A stretch of DNA of 64,000 bases. Source: Polytrichum commune. Its lineage: Eukaryota > Streptophyta > Polytrichopsida > Polytrichales > Polytrichaceae. The notes beneath the pieces were generated by a model. That model ran no database searches. It was not told where the DNA came from and was given only the letters and a program-made list of their open reading frames with translations. The stretch's first letter is position 1. Each line of letters starts with the position of its first letter. Of the stretch, positions 1 through 11,806 are shown in pieces. The stretch is from contig OX485804.1 of the NCBI GenBank assembly GCA_950295325.1, positions 49,154,429 to 49,218,428 on the forward strand, written 5' to 3'. The translations under genes were made by a program, and so were the position numbers.

Positions 1-178
1 AGAGGGCATGGTGGGACCAAATAGGGTTGGATGTTATTACTTACATTTCATATGCACACGTGAATAACGAAAACTTTTAGGAGATTTTTTTCAAGTTAAC
101 TTACATGGACAATGGGTTTAGGGTTTTAGGGTTTGGTAGCCCTTATGTGCAGAATTAATGGCCCTAACCAAGGATTAA

Positions 179-489
179 GGTAGAGGGGCCCTTTCCCGCT
201 CGGGTCCTTAAACCGCTCACTAGACCTATCCAAACAAGAGGTACATTATAGCTTCCAACCTCAAATTTCTATGTAATCATGGTGTACATTTTTGGGGTGA
301 GTGGTTTTCGGTACCCCTATGAGTTCTCCTTCCAAAATTCATAACTAATTCAATATTAATCCAAAATTAATTATTCCAATTGGTCCAATTTCCAATGTAC
401 TTTGCACATCTTCCAAGATTGATTCCCCCTTAATAACTCCCCAATGAACATGCCAATCTGAAATTCGAGCGGGAAAGGGCCCCTCTACC
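179..489. mobile_element. Short inverted-repeat element (MITE-like)
   Basis: Two perfect inverted arms of about 25 bp bound 311 bp: GGTAGAGGGGCCCTTTCCCG starts at 179 and its reverse complement ends at 489. TTAA lies immediately outside both ends, so the duplication could be TTAA or a 3-bp TTA/TAA. There is no coding content. Perfect arms suggest a fairly recent insertion. The class is uncertain: a Tourist-like or a TTAA-targeting element would both fit. Confidence 0.65.
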
Positions 490-882
490 TTAATACGTAG
501 ATGAATGTTGAAGTTTGTCCAAATTTTACATGACCTATATTAATGGCAGTAGTTGTTTTTAAAATAATTTCTAGAACCAATGGGTGATGTTCCACTACTA
601 GAATCCAATACAACCAAGAGAATAACCCACGATCATGGACCTTGATCGAGAGGCTCCAACCACAAAGTCAGCGCTCACATAACTTATTGAAACCAAGGAG
701 CCTACTTAGGGTTAGTTTCCATGTTGGTCATTTGCCCACTAGATTCTAGTGGGAATAACGATAAACTGACCCAAATATAGATGGAATTTGATGGGGCAGT
801 GTTCATATGTGCTAACTAGTTGCTCTCATTTTCTCAAATTCATCTTCACCTACTAACCTCCTCCTCCTCCTCCTCCTAAAAG

Positions 883-1517
883 CTCAAGGAGGTCACTCCC
901 TCTTTAATTGATGCATACACGTGCGCTCAGTTCTTATTTATCGGGGGGGGGGGGGGTATTTACCTTCCAGAAAAGATTATAAGGTATGGTATTTTTCAAA
1001 ATAAAGGTAAATGCTTGTGTTTTAATACACCCTATCAGTAATTATAATTTTTTTGGGGAATCATTTTAAAATACCCTATATTACTTATATTGCCAAAGAA
1101 AATTGGAAAGAAGATTGCAATTCAAACAATGCATTGAAATTTTCCCTCCCGGCACGTAGGTAGAGAACATGAACTCCATATTGGATACGTTGGTTCAAGT
1201 GCGTTCAAGCCGGCCAAGCTGCGAAGTCATCCATCCAAGTTTTTTCAACAGAAAATTACCTCTTTTCATCCACTAGCACAAACTCTACCCTAGACCCGCT
1301 ACCCCTAGTAATTGTTTCCACATCATTTTACATGTACTGACTAGATAAAAGAGGCCATTAGATGTGATGGATTTTTTACATGTAAACATGTTTCATTATT
1401 TTAGAACCCACTATATTATATGTACATTTTTTTGCAAAATTTATCTACAATGAATATATTAGACCTTATTTTTTAACGCATGTTGTTTCTACAATTTTTG
1501 CTAGTGACCTCCCTAAG
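883..1517 (+). mobile_element. hAT-like MITE, copy A
   Basis: A 635-bp non-coding element. Its 15-bp imperfect terminal inverted repeats are CTCAAGGAGGTCACT at the left and CTTAGGGAGGTCACT (reverse complement) at the right. The 8-bp direct repeat CCTAAAAG flanks it at 875-882 and 1518-1525. An 8-bp duplication is typical of hAT transposons. It contains a G14 tract at 943-956. An inverted relative of nearly the same length lies at 29174-29810. No transposase is present. Confidence 0.8.
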
Positions 1518-2419
1518 CCTAAAAGCACTCTTCAATTCTTTGGTGATTGGCACTTGTAAAAATTGCTTTAGTGGACGCGTGCAAGTTTAGCGGCCCATGT
1601 TCATGGCCCTCCACATTCTAGTAGGCCATCAAAATGTGGTTGGATGGCAACTTGTGCTTATTTACATGCAAACACCTTTAACCCAATATTATCTAGAATG
1701 TAGTGGGTGAACGGCTAACATGGAAACTCACCCTTACCAACCAAAAGGGTTTGTGGGATGACCCCACCATTAATGGACATGCATTGACCCACGTCACTTG
1801 GCAAATACCTTCAAAGATTTGTCATTCAATTGTCCACTCGACATTGTCCAATTTCATTCGCAATGGACATGATGAGCTTCCCAAGGTTTATCAAATTGAT
1901 GGATATAGTTCAACACATTTGAAGAGAATATGAAACTTTTAAATATAATAGAGTCATATGTAAACTTGTCCCTCAAAGAAGGACAAAACCGTGGGTTTGA
2001 TCCTTCTTGGAATTTTTTTTTAAGAGCTTGTTAGTTCATCGTGTATCGAAGCCTACTTTGAAAGTTGGGTGAAATTTTTGGGACCTCCTTCTTCCATCTC
2101 TTAAATTTTGAGAGGGTTTTAGGATTTAAAATAGGATATGTGCATGAGACTCATTGTCCTGGATCTCATATTGGCTTTTGCAAGGCTAGTTTCGTTCACC
2201 CACCCTAGTAAGACAAGCTAGGAAGTCAAATTTTAATAGCCAACAATACTCTTTGTGTATGATGAATTAAGCATTAAGAAAACTTGAGTGACTTTGTGTT
2301 TATTCTCATAAACTTAGGGTTTGGCACTAAACCCATGCTCTCCATTGCTTCACTTTATGAATAACTCTAATGTCATGAAATTTTACCCAAGTGGCAGTGT
2401 GTGTCTCCCACTTGTTCTC

Positions 2420-2690
2420 AAATGGAGAGAGGGAACTTTGGCATACAAGCACACCTCTCATCCATTGAACATAAAAAAACTTGACCTCCGATAGGTTTGT
2501 TGCTAATTCATCTCAAATGACCTTGAGTGGATTATGATTTTGGGGTCTTTAGTACTAATTCCTGTGTCAAATCAACTTAAAAAAGCAACTTTTGGGCTAC
2601 ACACTATTTCATGACATTTAAGTTGGATGAATGAGAGTTACACTCATATGCGATATATCCCTTTGTCATTCTCAAAGAAGTATACCAAAA
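2420..2690 (+). repeat. Palindromic dispersed repeat, family R4
   Basis: About 270 bp. It is similar in order and wording to segments at 11875-12125, 26300-26400, 55985-56195 and, inverted, 63365-63600. Each copy folds back on itself: a block near CTCTCATCCAACATAAAA at one end faces TTTATGTTGGATGAGAG at the other. No target duplication was resolved and no coding capacity is seen. Confidence 0.55.
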
Positions 2691-2731
2691 AAATCCCGGA
2701 GATAACTTCAGGTTTAGATATTGGTCCTTCA

Positions 2732-3225
2732 GGGCCACTTCACACACAAGGGCCATGACCGTGAAATTGTGAGAGCCCAAAAGAAAGTGCTTTAAAGCCG
2801 TCCCAAGACACCTCCGAAATCATGCAGTGTGGTCACGGATCCTCAAGTGAATTGTGAAGTCACATGTGACTGGGCCCTCAACCAAATGCTATTTCAATGA
2901 ATTTCTATTCGTGTGGGACCTCACACATGATAAAATAAAGAAGTCAACGGTTATGAGCATTCAAAATACCATGGTCTCCCGGTTTTGTGTTAGGCCTACC
3001 TCCAAGAGGTGGTTTTTGAAAACAATCCAAGTGACCATGAAACATGATCCATTTGATGCCACGTAGGAATCCATGTAGACTTTTCATCCATCTTGCATTC
3101 ACATACTCCGTTGGTCCCTCAAGCGTAGTGTGAAACTAACTTGGACCGGCTCCGCCTTTTTCACCAATGAGAGTGCTTGAGGTGGTAATGGGCACGGGCT
3201 CTCAGTCTCGTGTGTGAAGTGGCCC
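2732..3225 (-). mobile_element. Tourist-like (PIF/Harbinger type) MITE, copy 1
   Basis: A 494-bp element with terminal inverted repeats GGGCCACTTCACACA and a 3-bp duplication TCA on each side (2729-2731, 3226-3228). Two copies in the opposite orientation lie at 37008-37499 and 51370-51867 and match along their whole length. The short ORFs inside are not conserved as protein. The 3-bp duplication and G-rich termini fit PIF/Harbinger-mobilised MITEs. Confidence 0.85.
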
Positions 3226-3957
3226 TCAGTAGCAATAGCACCAAGTAGTTCACATCAAGCATGAATATGATCAGGTGACCCCCTTTTAACACTACTTAAC
3301 TTACCCGACCTTTTTTCCACGCTTTTATCCACCAGTTTCCATGAACCCATGCCAACCATTGGAATGAATTAGGTTGGGAGGAAAAACATTCCATAGTAAC
3401 TAAGCGGATCTAATGGAAATCATATTAATTTTAAAAATTCCAAAAATGATTAAATCATCAAAACCGTCTACATAGGCACTTGGTTGCATGTCCAAGATCT
3501 TCCTAACAAACAAAACTTTTGGGTTTGGTGGATGAGCTCGACATCATGTTTCATCCACTAGAAGCCTGTGGGAACCTTGCAACTTATCTCCAAAGCAGTG
3601 GATGAGTGGTGGTAGGAACGGAGGAGATCAGGGGATGAGGGTTACATCGGTCAAATCCGACGGTCGAGAAAGCACAAGCAACGTGGCCTCACCAGAAGCC
3701 ATAAGCTACTTTCATCGCCCATAGACTTCTTCTTGAAAAATTTGAAATTTCTTACAAGAATCTGCACCGTAGTTTATGTCAAATATGGCTTTGTGTGCAC
3801 CCAAATATAAACATGGTGATTCAAGAATGATATTTTTGATCAAAATGTGTTGATAGTGTGTCTAGTAAAAGTTGAGGTGGTTAAATGCATGTTGGGGAAT
3901 AGAAATGAGGATTTATCTGGGGTAAGTAGTAGGTAATATAATGCTACAATGGTATGG

Positions 3958-4073
3958 AGTTACGCAGTGCAATAACGTCTTACTCAAGAGTTCAATTTTT
4001 ACTAACGACAATTCAAAATTTTGTTCGGACATTACAGAACATAAATGACTTTGCTTGGTAAAATATCACGTTC
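3958..4073 (+). repeat. Dispersed repeat R2, first copy
   Basis: About 115 bp starting with TTACGCAGTGCAATAACG. It is closely matched in the same orientation at 7440-7553. Function unknown; no terminal inverted repeats were recognised. Confidence 0.6.
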
Positions 4074-5639
4074 TCAATAAATAATTATAGCATTGCATAA
4101 CTCCTAATAGTAACAAGCACTACATGGGATAATCAATGAGGCATTAGATAAGGGCTACTTCTAATCCTTCTAGAGCCGCATAACCTTGAATGAGATGTTT
4201 TTTTTTACATTTGGATGAATATGTGGCATGGTCTAAATGAATGTGAGTTGGATTGGGAAATGTTTTGCATTTGTGGGACTTGAAGCCCCTTTGTACCCAA
4301 TAGTCCAACCCATATGGCATTTGAATGTAATTGGGTGCTTAGATGCTAGCATTTGTGTTGTATGGCCTTGTTTCTCAATTTAAGGCATGGCATGGCCTAC
4401 GTGAAAGGTTGTACAAACCTCCGACAAGTATCAATGTAAAGTTTTACATGATCCGTGAGATTGAACCTTTTTCTTTTGTTGAGGAGGGGAGTACGTTCAA
4501 TAAGTGACAATGGCGACAAGATATATGTGGTTTGTATTCGAATCTAGGTCAATGGTATGATCCCAAATGTCTCCATATTTCCTTAAGTATTTGGAATGGT
4601 GTGATTGAAAGATTGTATTTGATAAATGAGTTGATTTTTGTTGGGCCCTTGTTTACATGATCAAATATAAATGACAATCAATCACCTTAAACACCTTCGC
4701 TCGGCGTCTTGAGGCCCCACTATAGTCAACATATACTTCCAAAAGAAATCACTTTGTCTATCATAACAACAATGAACTAAATTACAATTGGTTCTCACAA
4801 ATGATTTTCTCCATGACTCATGGAAGGTTGACCTTTTGAGAAACAAGATGTGCACATATTCAATGAGGGATTTGGTACAAACAAACAACAACGAATGGAG
4901 ACTTTTGAGGTTTTTACAACTAGGTGCTAATGTATGTGCCCCTCCCCCGTATTGTTAACACTTCCAACTTTGTATGTTATTTTGGTTGTTGTACCAAATT
5001 GGGAATTGTCTCATCCAATATCAATTGCCAATCCAAGTTCCAGATGGGATTTCCACAAGATGTAAAAGCTAGAGATCCAAGTGAAGATTTTGCATCCATT
5101 TAAATTATCAGATGGACCCTCTCAATTGTCTTTGTTATAGTCAATCCTTGACTAGTGTATGGAGATGTACCCCATGTTAAAACCACGACTCATGTGAGTA
5201 TGTTCTTTCGACCCTCCTATGTGTATGGTAAAAAATGCACCAAAATTATACCCAATTAGCATGTATCTGATGCACTTTGAACTCTTGCCATAGAAAACCC
5301 AATAAAACATTGCATGTATCTACATCTTATCTAAACACACATTTTTGTAGCTCAAACTTTAAGAAAACAATTGGGTAACTAAGTTGATTACTTTTTGGAT
5401 TGAGCCTTGCCACACACCCCTCAAATATAGGCGTTCAACTAAGAAGAGTGAGCACAAAAGTCCCAAGTATATTAGTCAAACCGCACATAATTTGAGCTCA
5501 ACCTCAAGCTTGCAACTTTTGTGGGCCAAGGTAAAAGTTTGTGGACCCTTACATTTGCCCATCATGACTTCAATTATGATTCTTGAAATTACAATCTTAT
5601 CAATTGGCCATTGCTAATCAAATGAGTTGATTCTCAATC

Positions 5640-6495
5640 CAAACCAACAAATAAGATTGTTGGTGGAGTTGGAAATACCTACAATAGGGCAAACTACCTT
5701 ACCACTCAAATAGGTGCCAATTATGAAGAGCAACCACATAAGGCCCACATAAGAGTATGCGTGCCTTATGCAGTCATTGTTCTTGATGCGATTGCTCTTC
5801 TTGATGTGATAATTGTGCCTTGTGTCATTGCTCTCCTTAATTAACATACAACTATATTTGAGTAGTATATGGTAAGGCTTGTAGCCAAGGATGGACACCA
5901 AAAAGACATATGTCAAGACGAGATTGCTTTCTGTGCTCAAAACATAGACATGAAGATCATATAATGTGGTTGTTTGAAGGGAAAGAAAATCTTCATTTTG
6001 ACCTCGTATAACTTTGCATAAAATCAACTCCAATTTTGAAAGTTGAAATGACAATCTCTATGATTTGCAATTGCTAACTGGATAAAACAATTCATGATCC
6101 AATCCAACGGCCAAAATTCTTTGTGGAGTTGGAAGCTCCCACAATAAGACCATAATGGTACCTCACCTGCATAAGGTAGACATGCCTAATTCGGTTACCT
6201 ATTTTATCTATCTATCTATCTCTAGCTAGCTAGCTATTGATTGGAATTTAGTTTGGTGTGGCTCCAAAAATGGATACCAAAAGGATATGTGTTTAAAAGA
6301 GATTGGATTGTGTGTTCAAAATATGATAACCATTGTAAGCTCAATTGTGAACACAATTGAGAGGGACCTATATGACCATTTAACGAGCATCAAAATATTT
6401 GCTTTGATAATGAATAAGATATTCATACAAAATCTAAAAATTATAAAGTGGAAAGTGGCTATGGCCTCAATTCTGATTTGTTGATTGTCTTGTAC
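5640..6495 (+). repeat. Dispersed repeat family R1, two adjacent copies
   Basis: Two head-to-tail related stretches (about 5640-6160 and 6166-6495). Each carries the phrase for GGACACCAAAAAGACAT, then a block ending near AAGATATTCATACGAGCTC. The same ordered blocks recur at about 26990-29180, 50700-51035 and, inverted, 22730-23035, 37800-38170 and 53205-53430. Small ORFs inside are not conserved between copies. The transposon class was not identified. Confidence 0.55.
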
Positions 6496-6498
6496 TAA

Positions 6499-6617
6499 GG
6501 GCATGTTTACATTAAAGGCCATGGCTCTTAATTGACCGTCACAGTACCCTGCTTTTCAGATGAAAGCATAGAGAAGTCTATGGACTATAGCCCAAAGCCT
6601 TTTGTGTGAACATGCCC
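6499..6617. mobile_element. 119-bp Tourist-like MITE
   Basis: The termini GGGCATGTTTACA and TGTGAACATGCCC are inverted repeats. TAA flanks both sides (6496-6498 and 6618-6620), the typical TWA target of PIF/Harbinger. No coding content. Confidence 0.75.
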
Positions 6618-7439
6618 TAAATTGCATGTTTCATATCTGAGTAGAAGTGGGCTTGTTGAAACAAGTTAATTATACAAGACCCATCTACCTTATTTGGAAA
6701 TGAGAGCCTTTTTGGAAGGTAGGCAACCATGCAACTACTATTTTATACCATGCCTATGCTAGGACCAGTTGCTCCTCCTTAGTTATAGCAGGAGTCTCTC
6801 TTGATAGGGAAAATTCATCTCATTTCAAAATAATCTACTATGAGTAAGGGCTTTTTGTCCTATTCATAGTAACCTCACTAGATGAATGTAATGGCAATCG
6901 TCCAAGATTTGCAACAGTAGACCTCTGGTTGACAAATAAAATGATTTAATTATGCATTTTATTGCCACGATTCACAATGACCAAGTCACAATAGATTGTT
7001 GTAATGGCCAAATTTTCTTCTCCATTGATTTTCCCATTGAGAGCATGTAATTTTGATTCCCAAAGCACACACTATTTTTCTAAACCTCAAAATTAGTGAG
7101 GGCTTAGAATTTTACTAAGTGATATCAAATTCATGAATACATGCTCATTTATCATACATTAAAGATAATTAGTGCGTGCTCTAAGATGTTTGTAAAGTGC
7201 ATGATATGTTTTGGTGAGCTTGAAGAGGCTTCTTCTTCTTCTTCGTCAGTGCTACTGACTCCAAAGACATCTCCTAAAAGTAAAAAAAATTAAAATTGAA
7301 AAGAGCTTGCATTGAAGGTTTCTAGCACATTGACACTTTGGGCTCCCAAAACCCTGGATCTTATGGTGACACTAATTTCCCACACGCACTACTTAGCTCA
7401 CCCTCAATTATCCCAATTAGTGTGTGCTACTATTCAGAG

Positions 7440-7553
7440 AGTTACGCAGTGCAATAACGACTTGCTCAGGAGTTCAAATTTTCACTACCAAAAGTTCAAT
7501 AGGTCGTTCGGACATTATAGAACAAAAATGACTTTGCGTGGTAAAATTTTACA
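7440..7553 (+). repeat. Dispersed repeat R2, second copy
   Basis: Same orientation as the copy at 3958-4073, with scattered substitutions and small indels. Nothing else is visible in it. Confidence 0.6.
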
Positions 7554-7599
7554 TCCTTGTTTCAATAGTTAGCTCCGAATAGGCAACCCACACTAATTG

Positions 7600-8350
7600 G
7601 GAGAATGAGTGTAGCAGGTGTGAATAGAGCCGGTGTCATAAATGGCTGCTAGTCTCCGCTCATGCCGACGTGCAACACTACTACTAAGCCCGCCCCTGTC
7701 CCTTCGGAGACGATTCCAGGCGCTGACGAAACGAAGCAGATTCATCAGCCTAGTTGAATGGCCACCACCGATCATCGCCATCATGCATGATGCCCACACC
7801 GCCGCAACATGCCATGTCTACTTACCTTATTACGCCCGAGAATCTCTTTCTATTCGCCTCGCCCACTCAAAGCCTGCCACCCACCCCGGCCCCCACAAAC
7901 CTACTTGAGTTTAGTAACTAGAAATTAGCAAGCAGGCAGTGCCGCATGCCCGCCCTGCAACGCACTTCCTTCGATAACCTCACTTTGGGTAAGGCAATAA
8001 GTTAAGATGATGATGATCCACTGATGATCTCGCGGCTGCCTGATCTTGATCTCCTCCCAGCAAGATAAGTAAGTTTCTTAAGTTGGTGGAAATTTGGAAT
8101 CCCCAGGCTGGCTGTTGCCCCCCTCTCCACTAAATTGCAAATGGCAAGCTGCCGGCATCCACTCGTGCTTTGCTGACGGAAAATGCAGTTGAACTTGCTC
8201 CGAACAACTGGAAGTGCTCAACGTACTTAACTTGTTAGTGATGATGATGGAGCAGCAGCTTTGGGAGAGAGGAGAATAAGCAGGTGGGATGAGCATCATC
8301 GCCGAATTTTACTGGATGTCTCTTGATGGTACTATAGCCTAATCTTGCAG
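7600..8350 (+). other. GC-richer stretch upstream of the small membrane-protein gene
   Basis: This segment is more GC-rich than the flanking DNA and is followed by a GAA microsatellite and then the first coding exon at 8662. It is probably promoter, 5' UTR or an unrecognised non-coding first exon. A reading frame at 7642-7908 (88 codons) is open, but it shows no family resemblance and no clear splice context, so I do not call it a gene. Confidence 0.35.
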
Positions 8351-8373
8351 TCTTGAAGACTGTGTGGACCTTG

Positions 8374-8410
8374 GAAGAAGAAGAAGAAGAAGAAGAAGAA
8401 GAAGAAGAAG
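8374..8410 (+). repeat. (GAA)12 microsatellite
   Basis: Twelve uninterrupted GAA units plus one G, about 250 bp upstream of the ATG of the small membrane-protein gene. This is a typical purine-rich 5' UTR or promoter microsatellite in plants and a likely length polymorphism. Confidence 0.95.
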
Positions 8411-8661
8411 CCTGCTTGTCGGATGTATATGATCGTGCTCTAGCTGACTTTCGGGTGCATCAAGGCATTTTTAGAAGACAAAAAAGGGGAGATACATACG
8501 TATGGGTATCTGAGAGAGTTCCAAGGCGATTGTTAGGGTTAACTTAGCACCCCAGTTTGTTTCTGCTGTGTTGCGAAAGGATTCATATTTGGTTGGAGCT
8601 TCGGCACAGAAATTCGGGATTTGCCTCCCTTCTGTTTGCAGTACGTAGAGGTTTGGTGAAG

Positions 8662-10236
8662 ATGCAGAGGTCTGGGAGCGGGGGAATGAACTTGAGTATG
8701 GAGGATAATTTCGAACCTACTACGCAATGTAGTACACCTGTTCCGCGTGCGGCGAAAGGTGTCATCTCCGTAGACGTAGGTCCACGGGTGTACACTGACG
8801 TCGACCTGAAACTGAAGAATGGGAGCAAGGAGTACTCGCCTGTGCAGAAGACGTCGAAGCCACCCGCACGGCAGGCGGTGTCCCGCATTCATGCCATCCC
8901 GTTCTTGATGCTCGTCGTCTTCGTCCTGCTGTGGGCGGGATCCACCTCGGGTACTACTGCCACATTCATTCCTCCACCAATTCAAGTCCATGTTCTTCTC
9001 CTCAGTTTCCTTACTGTAGCTATTTTTTTTCGCTGCTGGTGATTGATGCATTGCAATTCTTTGAAGCAACTCCTCTCATTCTGAACAGTTGTTTTAACGT
9101 CACTTCCGATGCTCTTACTGATGATCATTCGTCATTTCACAAAGAGCCAGAGCAACATGATGATGCTTGGAATGAGGGAGGAAATGGAGGGGAATCCATT
9201 GATAACACTTGTGTGTCTGAATTAGAAAAGGCTTGCACTTTCAAATGTTGACGATGAACTTCTTCGAAGCAATTGTCCAAGCTCATTGGAAACTGTTTGC
9301 TGTTGATTGTTGCATTCCAAGTGTCGAAGAAACTCCTCCCATTCAGAACAGTTGTGTCAACATCACTTCCAATGCTCCTACTGATGATTTGTTGTTTCAC
9401 AAAGAGTCTGATCAGTAACATGATGTTTGTAAAGAGGGAGGGCATGGAGACGAATCCATTGATACCATTTGTGTCTGAACTTGAAAAGGTTTACACCCTC
9501 AAACGTTGATGATGAATCACTTAGAAACGATTGTCCAAGTTTTTCTTCTAGTAATCTCCTCATTGAAACTGTTTGCTGCTGATTTTTGCATTGCAATTGT
9601 CGAGGCACCTCCTCCCGTTCCGAACAGTCGTTTCCAAAACCACTTCCGATGCTGCTACTGATGATTTTATCATACATGATGATGCTTGGAAAAAGGGGAG
9701 GCCATGGGAGAGGAATAGGTTGATACCAATTGTATCTGGATTAGAAAAGGTTTATTTCAAATGTTAATTATGTTCTTAGAACTACTTCGAAGCGATTTTT
9801 CGAAAGCAGGGATCATCATAGTCCAGGCCCATCAGAACTTTTAGTTCAAAATACGAATATGACAAGAGAGCACGTTTAAGAATATATTGCTTCTTTTTAA
9901 ATAATGTTTTAGAGGAATTGCAGTGGAATTGACGAATCCACTCCTCATCAACTCCCCATCTTCTAATTTTGTGCTCTACACTGTGTTTGGGAAATGATTG
10001 CAGAAGTGAAGCCAAATGTGGAGTCTACGGGAGCTGTCACAGGTGCTACAGAAACCCATGCCCACCGTGTTGCTACCAGAGGACTACCTATACAGAAAAG
10101 CACATTCGGAGCTAAGGTAACCAAAATCAAAATGCCTACAGATCTTAAAAAAGATTCTCTCAAGAAAGACAAGGATTCAGTCCACATGAAGGACAAGCTC
10201 CTTCGAGGCGGGATGCCGAAGGTTCATAGTCCGTGA
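8662..10236 (+). CDS. Predicted single-pass membrane protein, two exons, unknown function
   Basis: Exons 8662-8950 and 10004-10236 join in phase 1 through CTCGG/GTACTA and ATTGCAG/AA, giving 173 codons and a TGA at 10234. The ATG at 8662 is the first ATG in the open frame. Residues 1-74 are polar. Residues about 75-93 (IHAIPFLMLVVFVLLWAGS) form one membrane segment with no N-terminal signal peptide, and basic residues RQAVSR precede it, so a type II or tail-in anchor is plausible. The last 80 residues are hydrophilic and lysine-rich (repeated KKD). I do not recognise a domain. The intron of 1053 nt carries a threefold tandem repeat. The gene could be single-exon with a stop further on, but phase matching and both splice sites favour two exons. 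Confidence 0.6.
9040..9780 (+). repeat. Threefold tandem repeat in the intron
   Basis: Three diverged units of roughly 240-270 bp. Each carries, in order, a block near ATTCAGAACAGTTG, one near CACTTCCGATGCT, one near GATGATGCTTGGAA and one encoding a fragment like SELEKVYTLK. A fourth, inverted copy lies at 18470-18690, just upstream of TDP1. The peptide-like fragment recurs in all copies, so the unit may derive from a coding sequence, but every copy has stops and shifts. Confidence 0.7.
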
Positions 10237-11735
10237 AGAACGAGGAGGATATCCAAGTATCACAATGTGACAATGTGATACTTTTGTGTGAATTAGCGTT
10301 ACAGAAAGTAGCAATGTAGAATGAGATGTATATGAAGAGTCAGGATACTCCTTGTTGGATATTTGCCGTCGAACAAATGTATCTGAAAAGAAGAGACAAT
10401 AGGATCATCACAAGTAGAGCGAATTAGAGTGCCTTCATGAAGTCCAGGAATTACAGGTATGTCACACTCTGCGACCGACTCTCTTGAACTTTGAACTTAA
10501 CCCCTTGGGTTTGGTTTGTTCCAAAGCAGCAAACTCTTGAGAGGTATGGCATATGATTCCTTATAATATATGCAAGAATGTCAGATTATCGATTACCTTG
10601 CGAATAATCCTTACGCATATATCATGCCTCTCAAGCAGATTATCTCGCAGATGTCCTTACAACCTAACCTCCAAGTAATGGAATAAAGGAGATGATTAAT
10701 TCTGTACTACTCTTTGCTGAGCCAGCAATCACTTTCTTCCGAGAAAATTTCCTGTAAGTACGGTGGATCTTGAATGTTATAGCAAGTTGAATGTTTTGAC
10801 CGAATTACATCTCAAGGTTCATCTTCCAAGATTTCAAATGATCTTCCATATAAAAATCTCAATGCTCGACCCGATTGTATCCAATCTTTATGTATGTTCA
10901 TATGGTGGTAGCTCTGATGAATATAACATCGCTCTGAATGATGTACATGGAAAATTGTCACGAATAATTTTCTGTTCAAAACTCTCTTCCAAAATTACGA
11001 TGTGTCGTTTACAACACCGCCATTCAAATTCTACTGCCTAAATATGCTGATCTAACACTTGTTTTTCACATTGTCACATTGTTCAACAACAACTATGTTG
11101 CATGGAGATTTTACAGTGGTGAGGACTGGAATAGAAAGCTCCTCATTACATATCACATCACAGTACAGACTGTATTGGCAACTACCCTGAAGATTGATTG
11201 GCGGCTTGAGCAGTTACTTCCATGTCTCTTGACTCCCTCTATAAAATTGCGGTGAATAAGGAAACCATTCATTTTGGAAAGTGGGTTTTGTTTTGTTCTC
11301 ATGACAATGATTTATCGAACTCACCGGATTCTCAGCCATCCGCTACAATGATAACGCTTTCATTGCTGGATCTCATGAGAATTGGATGCCACATACTCCT
11401 AAAAAATGAATAATACTTTTCTCACACCATCATAATTTATTCAAATTTCCCAGAAGTCGCAACAGTTGTCGTGGCGAAAGCCTTTAAATTTAGAATACAT
11501 AAAGACTCAAAAGGAGGTTTATGCTACTGGGACATTGCAAATAGATGAAACTTAGGAGATAACACCTACGGCTTTCAGCAAGCTCAATCCTAGGGTCGTA
11601 TTCAGTTTGTTAAGTAATGTAGACCCCCCTCTTCTAGCATCACTTCAGTAGGTGCTCGGATGGCCACTACTGCTCGCTCCTGGCTGTGGATGGTTGGGAG
11701 TTCGATCCCCGGCGGCGACACTAAGTGTAAGAATT
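10237..11735. other. Intergenic region between the small gene and tRNA-Cys
   Basis: The first part is presumably the 3' UTR of the small membrane-protein gene. No conserved protein, repeat family or RNA was recognised in the rest. Short open frames at 10763 and 11222 lack any family resemblance. Confidence 0.5.
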
Positions 11736-11806
11736 GGAGGTATAGCTCAGTGGTAGAGCAATCGGCTGCAGTCCGATAGGTCAGCGGTTCAACCCCGCTT
11801 GCCTCC
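11736..11806 (+). tRNA. tRNA-Cys (GCA)
   Basis: All four stems fold without mismatches except one G-T in the acceptor. The acceptor is GGAGGTA with TGCCTCC, the D stem GCTC/GAGC, the anticodon stem ATCGG/CCGAT with loop CTGCAGT (anticodon GCA), and the T stem AGCGG/CCGCT with loop TTCAACC. Length is 71 nt with no intron and no encoded CCA, as expected for a nuclear gene. Box A (TAGCTCAGTGG) and box B (GGTTCAACCCC) are intact, and a T5 stop follows directly. Confidence 0.96.

Noticed and set aside
115..140. Telomere-like TTTAGGG units
   Set aside because: There are only two or three degenerate units, which is common in plant DNA and not evidence of a chromosome end.
5614..6054. 146-codon minus-strand open frame
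   Set aside because: It lies within repeat family R1 and is not conserved as a frame in the other copies.
8539..9069. 176-codon open frame on the minus strand
   Set aside because: It overlaps the first exon of the membrane-protein gene, whose plus-strand frame has a coherent membrane segment and a phase-matched second exon.
11650..11720. Box B-like GAGTTCGATCCCC just upstream of tRNA-Cys, hinting at a second tRNA
   Set aside because: No complementary acceptor, D arm or anticodon arm could be placed around it.
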